Shown here: in pieces, positions 1 to 4,214 of the stretch | Layout: each line of letters starts with the position of its first letter | Position numbering within the stretch: the stretch's first letter is position 1 | Source: UBA5186 sp040005095 | Lineage (GTDB): Bacteria; Actinomycetota; Thermoleophilia; Gaiellales; Gaiellaceae | Length of the DNA: 6,040 nucleotides | Reading direction: 5' to 3' | Assembly (NCBI GenBank): GCA_040005095.1 | Contig: JBDTZN010000103.1 | Location: 1-6,040, forward strand | Notes under the pieces: generated by a model | Told to the model about the DNA's origin: nothing | Databases searched by the model: none | The model's input: the letters and a program-made list of their open reading frames with translations, nothing else | Made by a program: the position numbers and the translations under genes

Positions 1-499
1 CGCCGAGCACCGGGGCGGCGGTGACGGGCACGGGTACAGCGTGCGGCGCACGGTCTGCGAGCCGCGACAGTGTCTGTTCGTAGAGGAATCCCTGTCCGTC
101 GCGCAGCATCCCGCCGCCCAGGAGGAGCGTTGCCTGCCGTTCGGCGAGCCCCAGGTCGGCGAGCGCTCGCGTCGCCATGAGGACGATCTCCTCCGCGAGC
201 CGTTCGATCAGCCGCCGAGCGACGGCGTCTCCCGCGGCGGCGAGCTCCACCACAGCCCTGTCCGCCGCGAATTTGCCGATGTCGCCCACGACGGTGTTCA
301 CGCCGTCCCACGAGCAGAACCCGCCCTCGACGCCGCCGATCTTCAGGCTGCAGGCCACGTACTGGAAGCCGGCCGGCATGACGTCCTTGATGAACGCGTC
401 GGTCGCGGCCGTCTTACCGTTCGTCGCCGTGATGGTCAGGGTGAGCAGCTTGGCCGACCTTCGGGCTCGCGCCGATCGACTGCTGATTCCGACGTCCGC
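1..499 (-). pseudogene. Chimeric/broken ORF: DUF11-like repeat joined to C-terminus of a BadF/BadG-type kinase (partial)
   Basis: Read on the minus strand, one frame stays open from about 499 to the left edge, so the 3' end is missing. The first part (about 499-270) reads as a DUF11-type secreted repeat: ADVGIS, then LLTLTITATNGKTAATD, MPAGFQYVACS, CSWDGVNTV and GDIGKFA. The second part (about 270-1) reads as the C-terminus of a BadF/BadG/BcrA-type ATPase such as N-acetylglucosamine kinase: AAAGDAVARRLIERLAEEI, LADLGL, the LLLGGGMLRDG glycine motif and a terminal APVLG. These families are not normally fused; the join falls near 260-280. Within the DUF11 part the expected SIGASPKVGQ (479-450) lies in another frame, with 2 spare bases before it and 1 after, so a -1 and a -2 indel cancel. 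No ATG or ribosome binding site begins the frame; it opens after a TGA near 582. Both family calls are from motif recall. A pseudogene fusion or an assembly chimera are both possible. Confidence 0.6.
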
Positions 500-656
500 G
501 GGCGTCCCCGTCCGGCGCCGGTGTGGAAGAACACCTCGTTCCCTTGGCCACTCGCGCAACCGCGGGCGTTCATACCGCAATCAAGATGCGGAGTGAATAG
601 GCCGAACGGCCCGACCGTCTAGGTCCTCTGGGCCGCCGGAATGAGATCATCGCTCC

Positions 657-1586
657 GTGGAGTCGATTCTCGAAGCGATCGGCAATACGCCGCTGGTTCG
701 CGTACACAACTGCGCGCCGCCTAACGGAGCCGAGCTCTGGCTGAAGCTCGAGTACTGCAATCCGACGGGCTCGATGAAGGATCGGATGGCGCTCGCGATG
801 ATCGAGGGCGCCGAGCGCGACGGCCTGATCTCTGACGGCGACACGGTTGTCGAATACACGGGCGGCAGCACCGGCCCGGCGCTAGCGCTCGTCTGTCGCG
901 CGAAGGGATACCGCGCACTGATCGTGATGGCCGACTGCTTCACGGAGGAGCGCTTCCAGCTAATGCGGGCACTCGGGGCCGAGATCGACGTCGTCACCTC
1001 GGTCGAAGGCCGGCCGAAGGTGACGCCACAGGACATCCACAACATGGTCGAGCGCGCGGGGGAGCTAGCGAAGCAGCCCGGCCACTACGCGACTGACCAG
1101 TTCAACAACGCCTACATCATCCCGGGCCACCGCGACCGGCTCGGGCGCGAGATCTGGGAGCAGACGGAGGGACGGGTAACGGCGTTCTGCCAGGGGATCG
1201 GCACGGGCAGCTCGTTGATCGGCGTGTCCGAGGCCTTGAAACCCCACGGCGTCGTCATCCAGGGTCACGAGCCTGCAAGCTCGCCGGCGATCAGCAGCGG
1301 CGGCAGCGGCCCCTTTCTGATCCAGGGCTGGACGGGGTTCGTCGTGCCGCACTGGGATCCGGACAAGGTCGACCAGCTCGAGCCGATCGGCGACGACGAG
1401 GCGATCGAAATGACCACGCGGCTCGCGCGCGACGAGGGGATCTTCGCGGGCATCTCTACGGGAGCGAACGTCGTGGGCGCGCATCGCCTCGCGGAGCGCC
1501 TCGGCCCGGCCGCGGTGATCGTGACCTTGGCCGTGGACAGCGGCTTCAAGTACCTGAGCGTCAACCCGTTCGCCGACCTGAAGTAG
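657..1586 (+). CDS. Cysteine synthase-like PLP-dependent enzyme (fold type II)
   Basis: A 309-residue cytoplasmic enzyme of the cysteine synthase/cystathionine beta-synthase family, which normally forms cysteine from O-acetylserine (or phosphoserine) and sulfide. It begins with the family signature AIGNTPLVRV (residues 7-16). K41 in NPTGSMKDRMA is the expected PLP Schiff-base lysine. GTGSSLIG (182-189) is the phosphate-binding glycine loop, GISTGAN (265-271) the second cofactor loop, and S295 in VDSGFKYLS the residue expected to contact the pyridine nitrogen. The substrate loop, usually TSGNTG, is TGGSTG at 68-73, so the asparagine is a serine; I recall this variant in a divergent subgroup, so the substrate may differ from classical CysK. 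Length is normal. The start is GTG at 657; no strong Shine-Dalgarno is seen, and the ATG at 641 is out of frame. It stands alone, with the SPW gene downstream in the same direction. The family is certain, the substrate is not. Confidence 0.92.
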   Translation: MESILEAIGNTPLVRVHNCAPPNGAELWLKLEYCNPTGSMKDRMALAMIEGAERDGLISDGDTVVEYTGGSTGPALALVCRAKGYRALIVMADCFTEERFQLMRALGAEIDVVTSVEGRPKVTPQDIHNMVERAGELAKQPGHYATDQFNNAYIIPGHRDRLGREIWEQTEGRVTAFCQGIGTGSSLIGVSEALKPHGVVIQGHEPASSPAISSGGSGPFLIQGWTGFVVPHWDPDKVDQLEPIGDDEAIEMTTRLARDEGIFAGISTGANVVGAHRLAERLGPAAVIVTLAVDSGFKYLSVNPFADLK

Positions 1587-1615
1587 GTCCGAACCGAAAC
1601 GACGCGCGGTGCGAG

Positions 1616-1631
1616 TCAAGTCGTGACTTGA
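1616..1631. promoter_or_regulatory. Candidate operator: 16-bp dyad upstream of the SPW gene
   Basis: The sequence TCAAGTC-GT-GACTTGA has perfect 7-bp arms around a 2-bp centre. It lies 29 bases after the stop of the cysteine-synthase-like gene and 12 bases before the ribosome binding site of the SPW gene. The 2-base centre makes a stable RNA hairpin unlikely and there is no T-run, so a site for a dimeric regulator fits better than a terminator. The regulator is unknown. Confidence 0.4.
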
Positions 1632-1643
1632 TCACCTCTCGAC

Positions 1644-1650
1644 AAAGGAG
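1644..1650 (+). promoter_or_regulatory. Ribosome binding site setting the SPW gene start
   Basis: AAAGGAG lies 7 bases before the ATG at 1658. It selects that ATG over the in-frame TTG at 1628, which sits inside the dyad at 1616-1631 and has no Shine-Dalgarno. Confidence 0.75.
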
Positions 1651-1657
1651 TTCGCAA

Positions 1658-2056
1658 ATGCGCTTCATCCCGACGAAGTTCCACGCGCCGCTCGACTACA
1701 TCGTCGGCGCCGCTCTGATCGCCGCTCCGTGGATCTTCCAGTTCTCGGACCACAAGGCTGCGACAGTCGTGCCGATCGTTCTGGGCATCGGCCTGATCGC
1801 CTACAGCCTGTTCACGAACTACGAGCTCGGTCTGTGGAAGGTCGCCCCGATGGCCGTGCACAACCTGATCGACATCGCGGCAGGCGCGCTCCTCGCGGCC
1901 TCGCCGTGGATCTTCGGCTTCGCCGACGAGACCGCGAACGTCTGGGTGCCGCATCTGGTCGTCGGCCTGGCGGCCGTCTTCCTCGGCCTCTTCACGAAGC
2001 AGCAGGCCGGCTACAGCTACCGCAAGGCGGACACGCCGAGAACGGCAGTCGGCTAG
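1658..2056 (+). CDS. SPW-repeat family integral membrane protein
   Basis: A 132-residue protein built of two tandem copies of the SPW module, each with two membrane helices. Copy 1 covers about residues 9-53 and has the motif APWIFQF (23-29). Copy 2 covers about 65-113 and has SPWIFGF (82-88). Both copies end in a matching GLFT/SLFT segment, giving four predicted transmembrane helices (about 12-30, 36-53, 68-86, 95-112) and a short polar C-terminal tail with Y119, Y121, R122 and K123. The family is known from bacteria and archaea as a small inner-membrane protein; its biochemical function is not established. The ATG at 1658 is chosen because AAAGGAG stands 7 bases upstream. It may be co-transcribed with the cysteine-synthase-like gene (71-bp gap), but the dyad at 1616-1631 suggests its own control. 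No terminator was recognised downstream. Confidence 0.9.
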   Translation: MRFIPTKFHAPLDYIVGAALIAAPWIFQFSDHKAATVVPIVLGIGLIAYSLFTNYELGLWKVAPMAVHNLIDIAAGALLAASPWIFGFADETANVWVPHLVVGLAAVFLGLFTKQQAGYSYRKADTPRTAVG

Positions 2057-2089
2057 TCCAGCTTCTGGGCGCGCTCGATTCCTAGGTGC

Positions 2090-2134
2090 TTCTTAGGCTC
2101 ATCACCCCGAGTTCTTAACGCCCGGTCGCATAGT
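2090..2134 (+). promoter_or_regulatory. Candidate promoter with direct repeats for a leaderless transcript
   Basis: Two copies of TTCTTA begin 22 bases apart (TTCTTAGG at 2090-2097, TTCTTAAC at 2112-2119), about two helical turns, as in binding sites of response regulators. A -10-like CATAGT (2129-2134) ends 6 bases before the ATG at 2141, so transcription would start at or beside the start codon. There is no Shine-Dalgarno before that ATG. Leaderless messages are common in actinobacteria. This is inferred from spacing only. Confidence 0.4.
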
Positions 2135-2140
2135 GGGATC

Positions 2141-2278
2141 ATGTCCCGAAAGGTCACCAGGTCGATCGCTATAGGCACGGCGGTCACCGCGGTCGCGATC
2201 GGTGCCTACGCGATCGGCAACTCGAGTTCCGGCAACCGCGCGTCAGGCACAGCGAACGCGGCGCGGCGGCGGGGCTGA
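2141..2278 (+). pseudogene. Truncated N-terminus of a secreted or membrane-anchored protein (45 aa)
   Basis: A short frame of 45 codons starts MSRKVTRSIAIGTAVTAVA: basic residues R3, K4 and R7, then a hydrophobic stretch (about residues 9-25), then a Ser/Gly/Asn-rich linker (NSSSGN, 27-32). This is the shape of a signal peptide or membrane anchor followed by the linker of an exported protein. It stops at TGA 2276-2278 just after a G/C-rich run (GCGGCGCGGCGGCGGGG), a likely place for an indel. None of the three plus frames downstream gives a recognisable mature domain. It is therefore best read as the start of an exported protein whose body is lost or unrecognisable; anchored trypsin-like proteases of Thermoleophilia begin in a similar way, but that is only a guess. 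It could instead be a genuine small membrane peptide. The candidate leaderless promoter at 2090-2134 supports this start. Confidence 0.4.
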
Positions 2279-2520
2279 TGCCTACATCGCTCCAGTTGAA
2301 GGCGTTGTGCGTGGATTCGGCGGCGGCGGCCGTTCACATTCTGTGCTCTTCCGTTCGCGCTCGACGTTGGAGGCGAACCGTGTTGTTTCGAGCCGTCGGC
2401 TGATCGACGCGCTTGGGAACAGGAGCCGCCGGAGACGCGGCGCAACGGCGCAGCTGCGGCTGCTCGCACGGAGCGTCTGCAGACAAGGGCGCCTGACTAC
2501 ACTGTCGCGTTACGGGGCGA
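2279..2520. other. No recognisable gene; part of the remnant zone
   Basis: All frames on both strands were read. The open stretches are low-complexity Arg/Ala/Ser-rich translations typical of non-coding high-GC DNA, and no family motif, repeat array or RNA structure was recognised. Confidence 0.5.
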
Positions 2521-2595
2521 TCATCGTGTTTCCTCGCCGGCCGGTAGCTCCATCAGCAACGCGTCGTGCCAGCCGTCGCCGCCGAAGTCGCGCTC
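2521..2595 (-). pseudogene. Possible C-terminal remnant of a GNAT-like acetyltransferase
   Basis: On the minus strand a frame ends ERDFGG, DGWHDALLMELPAGEETR, stop (TGA at 2523-2521). The run GDGWHDALLMELPA resembles the last beta strand of many GNAT acetyltransferases, which often end in a D-x-(V/L)-L-M-x-L-P pattern. Upstream of about 2595 the same frame loses any family resemblance. The call rests on one short motif and is weak; it may also be chance in a GC-rich frame. Confidence 0.3.
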
Positions 2596-2700
2596 GGATT
2601 GACATCTCGGATCACCATCGACCCTGCGCTCACCTCGAGGGCCGGAGTCATCGTCGGAGCAAGTCACCGGTGCAAGATGAACGTCAGATGGCAGGCGCTT

Positions 2701-2886
2701 CTACGCCTTGATCCTGAACGTCTTGAGCGCCGGGGTCGCGTCGGTGTTCCCTGCTCGGTCTCGCGCCTTGACATGAAACACGTGCTTACCGCGTTTCAGG
2801 CTCTTGTAGGTCTTCGGGGAGGTGCACGTCGTGAACGCCGCCGTATCGAACTTGCAGAGGAAGGTGGAGCCCGCCTCGTTCTCGGA
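2701..2886 (-). pseudogene. C-terminal Ig-like repeat of a large secreted protein (fragment)
   Basis: The minus strand encodes 61 residues ending in a TAG at 2703-2701. Visible motifs are SENEAGSTFLCKFD, AAFTTCTSPKTYKSLK, GKHVFHVKARDRAGN, and the closing TPALKTFRIKA. This is the second half of the Ig-like domain repeated in large secreted actinobacterial proteins, whose usual form has SNEAGSTFECKLDG, AFTxCTSPKTY and GxHTFxVRAxDxAGN. The two cysteines (C11 and C21 of the fragment) are the pair expected in this repeat. The natural stop after FRIKA suggests it was the last domain of its protein. Everything upstream is missing: resemblance ends at 2886, where short-chain dehydrogenase sequence begins on the other strand. 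The family call is secure by motif; the fragment is too short to work alone. Confidence 0.75.
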
Positions 2887-2889
2887 GCA

Positions 2890-2991
2890 CAGCCAACCGA
2901 GGTCGCTGAGGCGCCGGCCTCGCTGCTGAGCGATCGTGCGTCCTACGTCAACGGCGTGGTGCTGCCCGTCGACGGTGGCATGATCTCCTGA
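2890..2991 (+). pseudogene. C-terminal remnant of a short-chain dehydrogenase/reductase
   Basis: The plus strand encodes QPTEVAEAP, then SLLSDRASYVNGVVLPVDGG, then MIS and stop TGA at 2989-2991. This is the characteristic end of classical SDR enzymes: the P-x-E-V-A helix, the FLxSDxASYxxG segment and the terminal VDGG. Only about the last 33 of roughly 250 residues remain, so the Rossmann fold, the YxxxK active site and the NAD(P) glycine motif are all absent. The frame is open upstream to about 2566, but there it is only the opposite-strand shadow of the Ig-like remnant. No start codon belongs to this piece, so it is a non-functional fragment. Confidence 0.75.
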
Positions 2992-3067
2992 CGGGTCCAG
3001 AGCCGACAGCGGTCGGGCGCGGTCAACGAGGTGCTCAAGCGGCGCAGGTAACGGCGCTCAGGGTGCT

Positions 3068-3166
3068 GTGAGACTCGACTGTGTGGACCTCGACGAGGCG
3101 CTCGAAGTCGCTTCGAAGAACCCGGGCGCGACGTTCGGCATTCTGGAGTTGAGACCATTCGTCGAG
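3068..3166 (+). pseudogene. C-terminal remnant of a YCII-related (DGPF) domain protein
   Basis: The frame from GTG 3068 reads RLDCVDLDEALEVASKNPGA and ends ILELRPFVE at 3166. This matches the last strand-helix-strand of YCII/DGPF domain proteins, typically (Y)LxDxxDLDEALEWAxxxPxA followed by x-(V/I)EVRP. The preceding part of the domain, with the DGPF loop and LGGYYL, is absent: sequence before 3068 has no resemblance in any frame. After 3166 the frame stays open to a TGA at 3251-3253 with no family likeness. The nominal GTG start is probably accidental. YCII proteins often sit beside ECF sigma factor genes; none is seen here. A truncated remnant is the simplest reading. Confidence 0.6.
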
Positions 3167-3227
3167 TCGAGTCGTGACGATGGCGATCTAAGCCGCGGCC
3201 CTCACCACTGGCAGCCGCCCCAAGGAG

Positions 3228-3665
3228 CTACTGGGTCGGGCGGTCGAGCATGAAGTGCGTCTCTCCCGCCCAGATTCCCACTTCGCCGTTGTCGGGGTAT
3301 TCGAGATCCCGAACTCGTTCTTCGTCGAGACGATCGCGACCCGCGCAGGCTCGTCGTTTGCGCTCCGTACCTGGTGGGCGCCCTCGGGACCAGCCGGGAA
3401 GCAGACAACCTCGCCCTGGTCGAGCACACGCTCGCCTTCGGGCGTGCGGATCGTCACCTGGCCCTCAATGGCGATCAGCCACTCCTCGTCCGGTCCATTC
3501 GAAATGGTAAGGGTCGATCGCCTCGCCCGGCGGCAAGTCATAGACGCTCATGCCGAGCTTTGCTCCCCCGATCTTCGACCCAACGCGGGCGGCCCGACAG
3601 CGGTACCCCGCCGCCTCCGGCGGCCCCTCGTCTGTCTCGCCGCTGAAGAGATTGAACGTTTCCAT
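3228..3665 (-). pseudogene. Cupin-domain protein gene broken by two frameshifts
   Basis: The start ATG is at 3665, preceded by GGAG about 5 bases upstream. Three frames must be joined. Segment 1 (3665-3498) begins METFNLFSGETDEG and contains GYRCRAARVGSKIGG, LGMSVYDLPPGEAIDPYHFE. Segment 2 (3496-3302) has GPDEEWLIAIEGQVTIRTPE, GEVVCFPAGPEGAHQV and ARVAIVSTKNE. Segment 3 (3299-3228) has YPDNGEVGIWAGETHFMLD and ends RPTQ, stop. One base (3497) is left of one expected codon and two (3301-3300) of another, so deletions of 2 and 1 cancel and the last segment returns to the starting frame. Restored, the protein would be about 146 residues, the usual size of these small cupins, whose ligand is generally unknown. 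Cupin motif 1 would be PYHFE-x-GPDEEW and motif 2 PAGPEGAHQV. As written, translation stops after 66 residues. It could be genuine decay or sequencing error. Confidence 0.8.
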
Positions 3666-4040
3666 GGCAACTCCGATCCTCTCTTGAGATTGCCCTGAGC
3701 GCGCAGGCGCCTCGGCTGGGCTCTTTCACCACGACAGACTCTCCGGCACTGCCGAACTCATCGGTCGACTCCGGCCCGGCCCCGGGGAACTTTCCCCGAA
3801 CGCTCGCCCAGGCGCGGCTTTCTCCCTGCCCGCCAGTCGCCGGTGAGCCTAGCGCGCGGTCACGGAGTCGCCAACGCGGAAGCCGCTTGTGATCGGGCGG
3901 TGCGGTCATTCGCGGCGGGCAGCAAGTCCGACCGCGCGCGCGTCGGTCGCCGCGCCGACCACTCGCACGTATTCGCTAACAACGGCCGCTACCCGGCGGT
4001 TGTGGGTCGTTTCCGAAGGTCACTCATGCAGAAATGACGT
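3666..4040. other. Intergenic stretch without a recognisable gene
   Basis: Both strands were read and no coding motif was recognised. The immediate upstream region of the cupin gene (minus strand) carries its ribosome binding site near 3670. A perfect short dyad, CGGGGAA-CT-TTCCCCG, lies at 3783-3798; its 2-base centre and the lack of a T-run argue against a terminator. Confidence 0.5.
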
Positions 4041-4178
4041 GTGCTGGATCGCGTCACCATCCGTGTGTCGGATCTCGCCGCGAGCCGTCCTGGCGTTCCG
4101 TTTCACCCGCACCATGCTGTGCTCAGACCGCGGCGGAAAGCAGGTTCTATCCGGAGACGTGCGATAGCGATGCTTTGA
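4041..4178 (+). pseudogene. N-terminal remnant of a VOC (glyoxalase/bleomycin-resistance) family protein
   Basis: From GTG 4041 the frame reads VLDRVTIRVSDLAASR (16 residues, to 4088), a near-exact match to the usual opening of VOC-fold proteins (M-L-D-H-V-T-x-R-V-S-D-L-x-A-S-R), the first strand and the start of helix 1. The frame then gives unrelated Arg/Pro-rich residues and stops at TGA 4176-4178. Shifting frame after 4088 gives AFRFTRTML (4093-4119), which could be the expected SRAFYxTxL continuation, so a frameshift near 4089-4092 is likely. Beyond 4119 nothing of the remaining ~100 residues is seen. There is no good Shine-Dalgarno. It is a truncated, frameshifted remnant lying just upstream of the Ada-AlkA gene. 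Confidence 0.6.
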
Positions 4179-4214
4179 GCAGCGGCGTCGTGCTCGGTTG
4201 TTCGGCAGAGGCAG

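Noticed and set aside
41..622. Long open plus-strand frame (and a second at 177-596)
   Set aside because: The translations are Arg/Pro/Asp-rich without any family motif, and the opposite strand encodes clear DUF11 and BadF-type motifs, so these are shadows.
2202..2711. 169-residue plus-strand open frame in the remnant zone
   Set aside because: Arg-rich, low-complexity translation typical of GC-rich non-coding DNA; no domain, signal or ribosome binding site.
2566..2889. Upstream part of the open frame ending in the SDR remnant
   Set aside because: This stretch is antisense to the Ig-like and possible GNAT remnants and has no SDR motifs; only 2890-2991 is SDR-like.
3016..3051. Possible gene end reading GAVNEVLKRRR, stop
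   Set aside because: It looks like a basic C-terminus, but eleven residues without a family match cannot be assigned.
3783..3798. Perfect dyad CGGGGAA-CT-TTCCCCG as a terminator
   Set aside because: The 2-base loop and absence of a T-run do not fit an intrinsic terminator, and no intact gene ends beside it.
3538..3909. 123-residue minus-strand open frame upstream of the cupin
   Set aside because: No motif; it overlaps the cupin start in another frame and has the composition of a random GC-rich frame.
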